Shown piece after piece: positions 1 to 6,616 of a stretch of 12,876 bases of DNA. The translations under genes and the position numbers were made by a program. Each line of letters begins with the position of its first letter. Position 1 is the stretch's first letter. The notes under the pieces were generated by a model, which worked only from the letters and a program-made list of their open reading frames with translations, had not been told where the DNA came from and ran no database searches. The DNA lies in contig JAFAGU010000304.1 of assembly GCA_019237595.1 (NCBI GenBank), positions 1 through 12,876 of the forward strand, given 5' to 3'. Source of the stretch: Betaproteobacteria bacterium. GTDB taxonomy: Bacteria; Pseudomonadota; Gammaproteobacteria; Burkholderiales; SG8-39.

Positions 1-166
1 GAATTTCCGGCGCGCGGCCTCGGCGATGACGGCCGGCGATTGCGGCTCCCTGGGGTCGGCCCTGCGCGCGCAGTTCGACTCGATGCTCAAGCAGGCGAAC
101 GCGCGCGACGTCGACTACGACGCCCAGACGAACCACGGCGCCACGCAGGGCGCGTTCTTTCGCTAG
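1..166 (+). CDS. 3' end of an unrecognised gene (5' partial)
   Basis: The reading frame is open from base 2 to a TAG at 164-166 and gives about 54 residues, ending in ATQGAFFR. Third codon positions are almost all G or C, as in the other genes of the window, which supports real coding. The visible tail is mixed polar and alanine-rich, with no membrane segment or motif I recognise, so I cannot assign a function. It converges on the substrate-binding protein gene that ends at 193, leaving a 26-bp gap that contains one arm of a small hairpin. The true start lies outside the window; an in-frame ATG at 26-28 exists, but nothing marks it as the start. Confidence 0.6.
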   Translation, partial: NFRRAASAMTAGDCGSLGSALRAQFDSMLKQANARDVDYDAQTNHGATQGAFFR

Positions 167-184
167 GCGCGCGCGACCCTGGGA

Positions 185-199
185 GCGCTGGCTCAGCGC
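185..199. terminator. Small hairpin at a convergent gene junction
   Basis: GCGCTG-GCT-CAGCGC forms a perfect 6-bp stem with a 3-base loop, overlapping the TGA of the minus-strand substrate-binding protein gene and lying 18 bp after the TAG of the plus-strand partial gene. Its position suits a shared terminator. Neither strand has a following T-run, so it is not a canonical intrinsic terminator, and such stems are common at this GC content. Confidence 0.3.
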
Positions 200-1092
200 A
201 GCGGCGCAAGGCGGCCGCCTCTCGAGACCAGCGGACTCGGATCAAGGGAAAGAGCGCGTGCCGCGCGCAGGCTGGCAACGATTCGGTACGACTGCGGCGT
301 TCCAAGGAGGACGTCGGTCGCGCCGTTCAGCATTCGCTGCGCCAGGACGGCCGCCCGCCTGTAGAGATCGTCGGCATCGGGTGCGTAGCCGATCAGGCCA
401 CCCGCCTCCGCGTAGCCGACGTCCCCCGCGCTCGGAATGCCGGCGGAAAGCGAGTGCTCCGCGACCGCCCGGTAAGTGGAGTACCGCCTTACCGTCTCAT
501 CGACGATGAGACCGTCGGTGCCGATGGCCGAAAGGCGAGCCAGCGCAGACGCCGTGCTGGCCTTCGACACTGCGAGGATCCGCATCCGATCCTGAACGGG
601 ACGCGCGAGCGGCTCCTGCCCTCGCGCTAGGAGCAGGACTGGCCTGCGGACCGGCGCAATATCCCGTAGCAGATCGAGGCGCTTGAGCGCAAGCTCAGGT
701 GTGGAAGCCGTGAAGCCCGCTATGCCGCGCCGCGTGAGCTGCCGCGCTTCGGCGTCGCGCAATTCCACTCCGATGATCGGCGTGCGCGCCTGCATTGCCC
801 GCGCCGCGAGCGCCGCCTCGCTCGTGTCGACGAAAAGGAGCCCGCCCGCGAAGCCACGAGCCGCCTGTCGCATCGCCCGCGGCGTGGCCGGGGAACTAAT
901 CAGCACCGGTGCTGAATAACCAAGGCTCTCGAGGGCGGCCCGCAGCACGCTCGCGTGCCGCTCGTCGGCCTGCCGACCCGAGGTGCCGAGGAGCGCGAGC
1001 AGAGGCGCGGCGTCCTGCGCGAGACCACCCCGCGCCAGGACCCAGGCGCCGAAGGCGAACAGCAAGCGGCGCCGGACGCACCGGGCGCTCAT
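193..1092 (-). CDS. ABC transporter substrate-binding protein (PF04392-like)
   Basis: This is a periplasmic binding protein of 299 residues for an ABC importer of unknown ligand. With the start at 1092 the N-terminus is MSARCVRRRLLFAFGAWVLA, an arginine-rich n-region plus hydrophobic core, with likely signal peptidase I cleavage after GGLA. There is no lipobox cysteine. The C-terminal half carries the family signature AEAGGLIGYAPDADDLYRRA followed by a helical tail with SLRAARALSLDPSP, as in the PF04392 (TrpX-like) group common in proteobacteria. At 299 residues it is slightly shorter than the usual 320-330. The frame extends to an ATG at 1188, but that would put 32 residues in front of the signal peptide and leave no room for the promoter-like elements at 1132-1159. 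No permease or ATPase gene is nearby, so it is an orphan here. Confidence 0.82.
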   Translation of the reverse strand: MSARCVRRRLLFAFGAWVLARGGLAQDAAPLLALLGTSGRQADERHASVLRAALESLGYSAPVLISSPATPRAMRQAARGFAGGLLFVDTSEAALAARAMQARTPIIGVELRDAEARQLTRRGIAGFTASTPELALKRLDLLRDIAPVRRPVLLLARGQEPLARPVQDRMRILAVSKASTASALARLSAIGTDGLIVDETVRRYSTYRAVAEHSLSAGIPSAGDVGYAEAGGLIGYAPDADDLYRRAAVLAQRMLNGATDVLLGTPQSYRIVASLRAARALSLDPSPLVSRGGRLAPLR

Positions 1093-1124
1093 CCGACTGG
1101 TCCATCCGGTGGTGCCTGCATCGC

Positions 1125-1152
1125 TTGGAATGTCATAGGCCGCCCCAACAAT
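1125..1152 (+). promoter_or_regulatory. Candidate promoter for the 42-residue acidic ORF
   Basis: TTGGAA at 1125-1130 and AACAAT at 1147-1152, separated by 16 bases, each match 4 of 6 bases of the sigma-70 consensus. Transcription would begin near 1159, about 28 bases before the ATG at 1187. The match is modest. Confidence 0.3.
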
Positions 1153-1159
1153 ACCGCAA
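1132..1159 (-). promoter_or_regulatory. Candidate promoter for the substrate-binding protein gene
   Basis: On the minus strand, TTGCGG (1159-1154) and TATGAC (1137-1132) are spaced by 16 bases, predicting a start near 1125 and a leader of about 30 bases before the ATG at 1092. It interleaves with the plus-strand candidate in the same 94-bp divergent gap. The -35 match is poor. Confidence 0.28.
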
Positions 1160-1177
1160 CGGGCGAACACGAACGTC

Positions 1178-1182
1178 AGGAG
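1178..1182 (+). promoter_or_regulatory. Ribosome binding site of the acidic small ORF
   Basis: AGGAG lies 4 bases before the ATG at 1187. It is the main evidence that the small reading frame is translated, because most neighbouring genes lack so clear a site. Confidence 0.6.
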
Positions 1183-1186
1183 CCGC

Positions 1187-1315
1187 ATGAAACCCGAGCT
1201 AACCGAGGAGTTCGAAGCGGAAGACTGGGACGAGGAGACGCTCGGCCTCGACTGGGACGAGACCGAGGAGCAGGACGTCGTGCGGGAGGTGGTCTCGCTC
1301 GACGAGATCGACTAG
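1187..1315 (+). CDS. Small, highly acidic protein (42 aa, hypothetical)
   Basis: A 42-residue frame runs from ATG at 1187 to TAG at 1313-1315. It has AGGAG just upstream, and about nine in ten codons end in G or C, like the surrounding genes. The product has 19 Asp or Glu and only one Lys and one Arg, so its net charge is near -17. It contains two related segments, EDWDEET and LDWDETEE, which look like a short tandem repeat around Trp-Asp-Glu. I see no signal peptide, membrane segment or metal-binding cysteines. The gene is divergent from the substrate-binding protein and its stop codon directly abuts the stop codon of the alcohol dehydrogenase. I do not recognise the family; such acidic peptides can be protein-binding modulators or DNA mimics, but nothing here proves either. 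An artefact is still possible. Confidence 0.6.
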   Translation: MKPELTEEFEAEDWDEETLGLDWDETEEQDVVREVVSLDEID

Positions 1316-2422
1316 CTAGAAGACGATCACGCCCCGCGCGTTGCGGCCCGATTCCAGGTCGGCGAACGCCTGCGGCGCTTCCTCGACCTTGTAGCGGCGC
1401 GTGATGAGCTCGTCGAGCATGAGCTTGCCGCCGGCGTAGAGCTCGAGCATGCGCGGGAAGTCGACCTTGGGCACGCAGGACCCGAAGTAGCTGCCGGTCA
1501 GCGTCTTTTCCTCGAACACCATCGTCATCGAGCGGAAGCTCGTCGAGTCGGCGGGCTTGGCGACGCCGACGATCACCGCCGAGCCGCCGCGCCGTATGGC
1601 GCGATAGGCTGCGCCCGCAAGCTCGCCGCTGCCGACGCACTCGAAGGCGTATTCCGGCCCGCCGGCCGTCATCTTCTTGATCTGCTTCGAGGGATCTTCC
1701 CCCGGCTTCGCCGCGAGGACATCGGTCGCGCCGAACTTCCTCGCCATCTCGAGCTTCGACTCGTTCGAATCGATCGCGACGATCTGGGTCGCGCCGGCGA
1801 TCCGCGCGCCCTGGATGACGTTCAGGCCCACGCCGCCGCATCCGAACACGGCGACGCTCGCGCCGGGCTCGACTTTCGCCGTGTTGAACACCGCGCCGAC
1901 CCCGGTCGTCACCGCGCAGCCGACGAGAGCCGCGCGGTCGAAGGGAATCTTCGGGTCGATCTTCACGACGTTGTCCTGGTGCAGCGTCGCGTACTCGGCC
2001 ATCACGCCGCAGCCGGAGAAGATGTTCACCGGCTGGCCTTTCGCGTCGCGCGTGCGGAGCGTCCCGTCGGGCAGCGTCGTGAGCGCCTTGCCCTGCTCGA
2101 CGCAAAGCACCGGGCGGCCGAGCGAGCAGAACCTGCACCGGCCGCACATGTAGATGAAGGACGAGACGACGTGGTCGCCCACCGCAAACGCGGTCACGCC
2201 CTCGCCCACCTCGATCACCTCGCCCGCGGCCTCGTGCCCGAGGACGAGCGGCGACGGCAGCGGGATCGTGCCGTTCGTCGCAGAGAGGTCCGAATGGCAG
2301 ACGCCGCACGCACCGAGCTTCACCGTCACCTCGCCGCGCTTCGGCGGATCGACGCTGATCTCCTCGACCACGACCGGCTTGTTCAGCTCGCGGCAGAGCA
2401 CCGCTTTCGCTTTTCGACTCAT
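1316..2422 (-). CDS. Zinc-dependent alcohol dehydrogenase (MDR family)
   Basis: This 368-residue cytoplasmic NAD(P)-dependent dehydrogenase would oxidise an alcohol to an aldehyde. Catalytic zinc ligands are visible as Cys42 (GVCHSD), His63-Glu64 (LGHEAAG) and Cys169 (GCAVTTG). Structural zinc ligands are Cys93, Cys96, Cys99 and Cys107. The Rossmann loop is GCGGVG at 194-199. The length is typical of the class that includes benzyl alcohol dehydrogenase, class III and NDMA-dependent enzymes, and sequence alone does not decide between them. The ATG at 2422 gives the expected N-terminus (KAKAVLCREL near residue 4). It has no Shine-Dalgarno sequence, and a good -10 box ends only 8 bases upstream, so the message may be leaderless. 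It is divergent from the aldehyde dehydrogenase gene, its natural partner for two-step oxidation. The downstream end abuts the acidic small ORF with no spacer. Confidence 0.93.
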   Translation of the reverse strand: MSRKAKAVLCRELNKPVVVEEISVDPPKRGEVTVKLGACGVCHSDLSATNGTIPLPSPLVLGHEAAGEVIEVGEGVTAFAVGDHVVSSFIYMCGRCRFCSLGRPVLCVEQGKALTTLPDGTLRTRDAKGQPVNIFSGCGVMAEYATLHQDNVVKIDPKIPFDRAALVGCAVTTGVGAVFNTAKVEPGASVAVFGCGGVGLNVIQGARIAGATQIVAIDSNESKLEMARKFGATDVLAAKPGEDPSKQIKKMTAGGPEYAFECVGSGELAGAAYRAIRRGGSAVIVGVAKPADSTSFRSMTMVFEEKTLTGSYFGSCVPKVDFPRMLELYAGGKLMLDELITRRYKVEEAPQAFADLESGRNARGVIVF

Positions 2423-2429
2423 GAAATGC

Positions 2430-2435
2430 AGTATA
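2430..2435 (-). promoter_or_regulatory. -10 box of the alcohol dehydrogenase promoter
   Basis: The minus strand reads TATACT (5 of 6 to the sigma-70 -10). A transcript starting 6-8 bases downstream would begin at 2422-2424, at or next to the ATG. No good -35 element is present at 16-18 bases, so an activator may be needed. Confidence 0.42.
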
Positions 2436-2442
2436 TCCCCGC

Positions 2443-2453
2443 ATCGCGGCGAT
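2443..2453. promoter_or_regulatory. Short inverted repeat in the divergent adh/aldh gap
   Basis: ATCGC-G-GCGAT is a perfect inverted repeat with a one-base centre, lying between the two divergent genes and just upstream of the alcohol dehydrogenase -10 box. It could be an operator acting on both genes. At 5 bp per arm in GC-rich DNA it may be chance. Confidence 0.25.
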
Positions 2454-2481
2454 AGAATTCCGGTCCCCCGAGGAGATTCGC

Positions 2482-3909
2482 ATGCTCGTCCGCGACAAGC
2501 TTTTCATCGGCGGCCGCTGGGTCGCTCCGTCCACGCCCGAAACGATCGACGTCCACAACGCGGGGACTGGCGAAGTCATGGGCCGCGTGCCGGCGGGCGC
2601 GGCAAAGGACATGGACGCGGCGGTCGCGGCGGCACGCTCGGCCCTCGATGCCTGGTCTTCGAAGGAGCCTTCCTTCCGGGCCGAGCTCCTCGAGAAGATT
2701 TCCGCCGGCCTCAAGGCGCGCGCCGACGAGCTCGCGAAGACCATCGCCCAGGAAGTGGGCATGCCGCTCAAGATGGCCTCGCGCATCCAGGCTGGGCTGC
2801 CGATCGCGAATTTCTCGAACTACTCGAAAATACTCAGGGATTTTTCCTTCGAGACGCGAGTGGGAAATTCGGTGGTCGTGCGCGAGCCGGTCGGCGTCGT
2901 GGGCGCCATCACGCCGTGGAACTATCCGCTGCACCAGATCGCGCTCAAGGTCGCGCCCGCGCTCGCCGCGGGCTGCACGGTTGTCCTCAAGCCCTCGGAA
3001 GTCGCGCCGTTCAACGCCTTCATCCTGGCCGAGGTGATGGAAGCGGCGGGCCTTCCGGCGGGCGTCTTCAACCTCGTCACGGGCACCGGTGCGGCGGCGG
3101 GCGAAGCGCTCGTCCGGCATCCCGGCGTCGACATGATTTCGTTCACCGGCTCCACGCGCGCCGGAAAGCGCATCTCCGAGCTCGCCTCGCAAACGGTGAA
3201 GCGCGTAGCCCTCGAGCTCGGCGGCAAGAGCGCTTCGGTCGTGCTCGACGACGCCGACCTCGCCGCGGCGGTGAAGGGAACGGTGAACGGCTGCTACCTC
3301 AACTCCGGCCAGACGTGCACGGCCCTGACTCGCCTCTTGGTTTCTGAAAAGCAATATCCGGAGGCGGCGAAAATCGCTGCCGAGGTTGCGAAGGGCTTCA
3401 CGGTAGGCGATCCCCTCGCGGAGACCACGAAGCTCGGCCCGCTCACGTCCCAGGCGCAGCTCGAACGCGTGCGCTCGTACATCCGGAAGGGGATCGAGGA
3501 AGGCGCGGAGCTTCTCGCCGGCGGTCCGGATTCGCCCGAAGGCGCGCCCAAGGGCGGCTACTACGTGAAGCCCACCGTGTTCGGCAAGGTGAAGAACAGC
3601 ATGACGATTGCGCAGGAAGAAATCTTCGGACCGGTGCTCTCGATCATCCCCTACAAGGACGAAGAGGACGCGGTCCGCATCGCCAACGACACGCCCTACG
3701 GGCTCGCGGGCGCCGTCTGGTCGAAGGACGAGGCGCGCGCGCAGCGCGTCGCGCGCCGCATCCGCGCCGGCCAGATCGACATCAACGGCGGCGCCTTCAA
3801 CATGAACGCGCCCTTCGGCGGCTTCAAGCAGTCCGGGCACGGCCGCGAGGCGGGCGTCTACGGCCTCGAGGAATTCCTCGAGTACAAGTCGCTGCAGCTG
3901 AAGGGATAG
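2482..3909 (+). CDS. NAD(P)-dependent aldehyde dehydrogenase
   Basis: This 475-residue member of the aldehyde dehydrogenase superfamily (PF00171) oxidises an aldehyde to its carboxylic acid. All key residues are present: Asn147 in TPWNYP, Lys170 in KPSE for cofactor ribose, FTGST at 221-225, the general base Glu245 in ELGGK, the nucleophile Cys279 in SGQTC, and Glu380 in EEIFGPV. The length is that of the usual soluble tetrameric enzyme, and no N-terminal signal is seen. AGGAG at 2471-2475, 6 bases before the ATG, fixes the start. It is divergent from the alcohol dehydrogenase and followed after 3 bases by an SDR gene, so it probably opens a three-gene unit with that SDR and a thioesterase. 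The substrate is unknown; the family motif does not discriminate. Confidence 0.95.
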   Translation: MLVRDKLFIGGRWVAPSTPETIDVHNAGTGEVMGRVPAGAAKDMDAAVAAARSALDAWSSKEPSFRAELLEKISAGLKARADELAKTIAQEVGMPLKMASRIQAGLPIANFSNYSKILRDFSFETRVGNSVVVREPVGVVGAITPWNYPLHQIALKVAPALAAGCTVVLKPSEVAPFNAFILAEVMEAAGLPAGVFNLVTGTGAAAGEALVRHPGVDMISFTGSTRAGKRISELASQTVKRVALELGGKSASVVLDDADLAAAVKGTVNGCYLNSGQTCTALTRLLVSEKQYPEAAKIAAEVAKGFTVGDPLAETTKLGPLTSQAQLERVRSYIRKGIEEGAELLAGGPDSPEGAPKGGYYVKPTVFGKVKNSMTIAQEEIFGPVLSIIPYKDEEDAVRIANDTPYGLAGAVWSKDEARAQRVARRIRAGQIDINGGAFNMNAPFGGFKQSGHGREAGVYGLEEFLEYKSLQLKG

Positions 3910-3912
3910 ATC

Positions 3913-4695
3913 ATGGCTCTTTCGGTCAAAGCGCTTTTTGATTTAAGGGGAAAAGGTGCGTTGATTACGGGCGGCTCGCGCGGGCTCGGCCTGCAGATGG
4001 CGGAGGCGCTCGGCGAGATGGGCGCGAGGGTCGCCATCACTGCGCGCAAGAAGGACGAACTGGACGAAGCCGTCCTTCATCTCAAGAAGCATGATGTGGA
4101 GGCAGAAGCTTTTGCCTGCGACGTGGGAAAGCGAGAGCAGATTCCCGCCCTGGTCGACGCGGTGCTGAAGAAATTCGGGCGCATCGACATCCTCGTGAAC
4201 AATGCGGGCGCCACATGGGGCGCGCCGGCGGAGGACCACCCGCTCGAGGGTTGGGACAAGCTCGTGAACGTGAACCTCACGGCCGCGTTCCTCCTCTCCC
4301 AGGCGGTCGCCAAGCGATCGATGATCCCGAACAGGTGGGGACGCATCCTCAACACCGCTTCGGTCGCCGGCATCGCGGCGAGCGACCCGAGGATCGTGCG
4401 CACCGTCGCCTACAACGCGACCAAGCACGGCCTCGTCGGTCTCACGCGCCAGCTCGCCGCCGAATGGGGCGAGCACGGCATCACGGTCAACGCCATCTGC
4501 CCGGGATTCTTCCCCTCCAAGATGACGCGGGCGACGCTCGATGCGGCGGGAAAGGCGGTGATCGAGCTCACGCCGACGCGCCGGCTCGGCAACGACGAGG
4601 ACCTGAAGGGCCTCGCCGTGCTGCTCGCCTCGGAAGCCTCGCGCCACATCACGGGGCAGGCGATCGCCGTCGATGGCGGCGCGACCCTGATATGA
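3913..4695 (+). CDS. Short-chain dehydrogenase/reductase (SDR), classical
   Basis: This is a 260-residue cytoplasmic NAD(P)H-dependent oxidoreductase. The cofactor loop TGGSRGLG is at 19-26, NNAG at 96-99, the helix Asn at 121, the catalytic Ser at 150 and YNATK at 167-171; the end has the usual ITGQAIAVDGG. Between Ser150 and Tyr167 there are a few more residues than in the minimal SDR, a feature shared by the gluconate 5-dehydrogenase-like subgroup whose members also have PGFFPSKMT, as here. An arginine right after TGGS fits NADPH use, but this is an inference. AAGGGA at 3901-3906 serves as its ribosome binding site and overlaps the end of the aldehyde dehydrogenase gene. The stop overlaps the next start as ATGA. 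It likely acts on a hydroxy or keto intermediate of the pathway. Confidence 0.92.
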   Translation: MALSVKALFDLRGKGALITGGSRGLGLQMAEALGEMGARVAITARKKDELDEAVLHLKKHDVEAEAFACDVGKREQIPALVDAVLKKFGRIDILVNNAGATWGAPAEDHPLEGWDKLVNVNLTAAFLLSQAVAKRSMIPNRWGRILNTASVAGIAASDPRIVRTVAYNATKHGLVGLTRQLAAEWGEHGITVNAICPGFFPSKMTRATLDAAGKAVIELTPTRRLGNDEDLKGLAVLLASEASRHITGQAIAVDGGATLI

Positions 4696-5114
4696 AGGAA
4701 GACTCGAAGCTCGCATACACGCGCGAGTACCAGAAGAAGATCCCCTTCCTTGCGCACCTCGGGATCCAGACCGACGAGCTGGGCCAGGGCTCGGCGCGCC
4801 TCTCGGTCGGCATCGGCCGCGAGCTGACCAACAGCATGGGGACGGTGCACGGCGGCGTCATCATGTCGCTCCTCGACGTGGCCCTTTGCACGGCCGCGCG
4901 CACGCTGCACGAGCACTCGGTGGGCGCCATCACCATCGACATGAGCACGTCCTTCATCGGCAGCGGCACCGGCGGCCGGCTGATCGCGAGCGCCCGCGTG
5001 CTCAAGGACGGCCGCAGCATGAGCTTCGTCGAAGGCGAGGCGACGAACGAGGACGGCTCCCTCGTCGCGAAGGCCATCGCCACCGTGCGCGTGCGCCTGA
5101 AGGAAAAGGCCTAG
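4692..5114 (+). CDS. PaaI-family hotdog-fold thioesterase
   Basis: This 140-residue protein has the single hotdog domain of acyl-CoA thioesterases (4HBT/PaaI type), which hydrolyse CoA thioesters to free acids. The signature TVHGGVIMSLLD at 51-62 carries the conserved His53-Gly-Gly and the acidic residue Asp62. The later strands (AITIDMSTSFI near 79-89, then GRSMSFVEGEA near 107-117) follow the family pattern. The ATG lies inside the stop region of the SDR gene (ATGA), so translation is probably coupled; there is no separate Shine-Dalgarno sequence. It ends 19 bp before the stop of the convergent SDR. In a pathway of CoA esters it could release the product or rescue trapped CoA. Confidence 0.9.
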   Translation: MKEDSKLAYTREYQKKIPFLAHLGIQTDELGQGSARLSVGIGRELTNSMGTVHGGVIMSLLDVALCTAARTLHEHSVGAITIDMSTSFIGSGTGGRLIASARVLKDGRSMSFVEGEATNEDGSLVAKAIATVRVRLKEKA

Positions 5115-5133
5115 CGCAGGCGCGCGCCGCCGG

Positions 5134-5898
5134 TCAGCGCTTCGGCGATTCCAGGCCCCCGACGTAGAAGCGGTTCCACGTCGGGGTGATGACGAGCTCG
5201 TTCACGCAGGCGCGCGGCGGGAGCGTCGCCACCAAGAGGAGCGCCCGGCCGAGATCCTCGGCCTGCAGCATGCGAGCGCGCTCGGCCGCCGAGGGCGGCA
5301 CCGGGCGCTTCTCGAGGATCGGCGTCGCCACTTCGCCCGGGAGGATCGCGGTCGCGCGGATCCCGTGCATGCACTCTTCCATGTTGATGGACTCGGTGAG
5401 CGCGAGTACGGCGCTCTTCGTCGCGTTATAGCCCGGGCCCGTGAGCGTGCTCGGGTGGCGGCCCGCCCACGACGAGACGTTGACGATCAGCCCATCCTCG
5501 CGCTCGCGCATCGAGGGCAGCACCGCCTGGCAGCAATAGAACATGCCCGAGAGGTTGATTGCGACGATCTGGTCCCAGCTTTCGACCGAGACGTCGCGGA
5601 AGTTGCGCTTGGGGCTGTTGATGCCGGCGCTATTCACGAGGAGGTCGATGTGCCCGTGGCGCTCGAGGATCCGCCGTGCGGCGGCCGAAACGTCCTTCTG
5701 CTTCGCCACATCGAGGACGAGGGTCTCCGCGCTGCCGGCGTCCTTCAGCGACTTCTCGGCCTCGCGCAATGTGTCCTCGCTTCGGCCAGAGACCACCACG
5801 TGCGCGCCCGCGCGCGCGAATTCGATGCCGCCCGCGAGGCCGATTCCCGACCCCCCGCCCGTGATCCACGCGACCTTCCCCTTCAGGGATTCGCCCAT
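5134..5898 (-). CDS. SDR family oxidoreductase (last gene of minus-strand operon)
   Basis: This is a 254-residue NAD(P)-dependent SDR. TGGGSGIG is at 13-20, a variant NSAG at 89-92, Asn115, Ser142/143 in NVSSWAG, and YNATK at 157-161. Its C-terminus differs from the other two SDRs here: instead of ITGQ...DGG it ends with PPRACVNELVITPTWNR and a short polar tail, the form seen in YdfG/serine-dehydrogenase-like SDRs, so it likely has another substrate or quaternary arrangement. The ATG is 4 bases after the stop of the glutathione transferase gene, without a clear ribosome binding site, suggesting coupling. It converges on the thioesterase gene with a 19-bp gap. Confidence 0.9.
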   Translation of the reverse strand: MGESLKGKVAWITGGGSGIGLAGGIEFARAGAHVVVSGRSEDTLREAEKSLKDAGSAETLVLDVAKQKDVSAAARRILERHGHIDLLVNSAGINSPKRNFRDVSVESWDQIVAINLSGMFYCCQAVLPSMREREDGLIVNVSSWAGRHPSTLTGPGYNATKSAVLALTESINMEECMHGIRATAILPGEVATPILEKRPVPPSAAERARMLQAEDLGRALLLVATLPPRACVNELVITPTWNRFYVGGLESPKR

Positions 5899-5902
5899 GC
5901 GC

Positions 5903-6601
5903 CTAGCGCTTCTGGTACTGCGTGGCGCCGAAGAGCATTTCGGCCTGCTCCTTCGAGAAGCCCGGCGTCGGGCGGCGCCGCTCGGCGAGCACCTCGACCG
6001 CCTTCTTCACCGCGGGCCGGTTCGCGATCTTCTCGCGCCATTTCTTGAGCCGCGGGAAATCGTCCACGTTGACGCCCTGCCGCTCCGGCGCGCGCAGCCA
6101 GGGGAAGGTCGCCATGTCGGCGATCGTGTATTCGTCGCAGGCAAGCCATTCCGATTTCCCAAGCTGCGAATCCACGACGCCGTAGAGCCGGTTCGCCTCG
6201 TTGCGATACCGGTTCATCGCGTACTCGATCTTCTCCGGCGCGTACTGGAGGAAGTGGTGCGCCTGGCCGAGCATCGGGCCGATGTGGCCCATCTGGAACA
6301 TCACCCATTGCATGACCTGCCACTTCCTGCGCAGGTCGTTCGGCAGGAACTTGCCCGTCTTCGCCGCGAGGTAGAAGAGCATCGCGCCGGACTCCGCGAG
6401 CGCGAAGGGTTTTCCGTCCGGCCCCTTCTGGTCGACCATCGCCGGGATCTTGTTGTTCGGCGAGATGGCGAGGAACTCGGGCTTGAACTGGTCGCCCGCG
6501 CCGATGTCGACCGGGTGCACGCGGTATTCGAGCCCGGTCTCCTCGAGCATGATGTGGATCTTGTGGCCGTTCGGCGTCGGCCAGGTGTAGAGGTCGATCA
6601 T
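5903..6601 (-). CDS. Glutathione S-transferase (Nu-class/YfcG-like)
   Basis: This 232-residue cytosolic protein has an N-terminal thioredoxin-like domain and a helical C-terminal domain. The start MIDLYTWPTPNGHKI, with Thr9-Pro-Asn11, then NNKIPAMVD at 49-57 and the glutathione-binding AESG at 69-72, match the Nu-class group (YfcG/YghU), which often shows disulfide reductase or peroxidase activity and uses Thr/Asn rather than Ser or Cys near the thiol. AGGAAAGG 5 bases before the ATG is one of the best ribosome binding sites in the operon. Within a catabolic operon it may detoxify an electrophilic or peroxide by-product, or use glutathione in a pathway step; the sequence does not tell which. 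Confidence 0.9.
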   Translation of the reverse strand: MIDLYTWPTPNGHKIHIMLEETGLEYRVHPVDIGAGDQFKPEFLAISPNNKIPAMVDQKGPDGKPFALAESGAMLFYLAAKTGKFLPNDLRRKWQVMQWVMFQMGHIGPMLGQAHHFLQYAPEKIEYAMNRYRNEANRLYGVVDSQLGKSEWLACDEYTIADMATFPWLRAPERQGVNVDDFPRLKKWREKIANRPAVKKAVEVLAERRRPTPGFSKEQAEMLFGATQYQKR

Positions 6602-6616
6602 TTCCGCCTTTCCTGG

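Noticed and set aside
1093..1188. Longer N-terminus of the substrate-binding protein from ATG 1188
   Set aside because: It would bury the signal peptide behind 32 extra residues and has no ribosome binding site; the ATG at 1092 gives a proper export signal.
1176..2786. A 536-residue minus-strand frame across the alcohol dehydrogenase
   Set aside because: It overlaps the true alcohol dehydrogenase gene in another frame, with its catalytic motifs only in that gene's frame; the translation is Arg-rich and unlike a protein family.
3913..4695. Longer than usual spacing between catalytic Ser150 and Tyr167 in this SDR
   Set aside because: The insertion occurs in a known SDR subgroup (gluconate 5-dehydrogenase-like, with PGFFPSKMT), so it is not novel.
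5119..5128. Perfect palindrome GGCGCGCGCC at the convergent thioesterase/SDR junction
   Set aside because: It has no loop and is a simple GC alternation, so it is not a believable terminator hairpin or operator.
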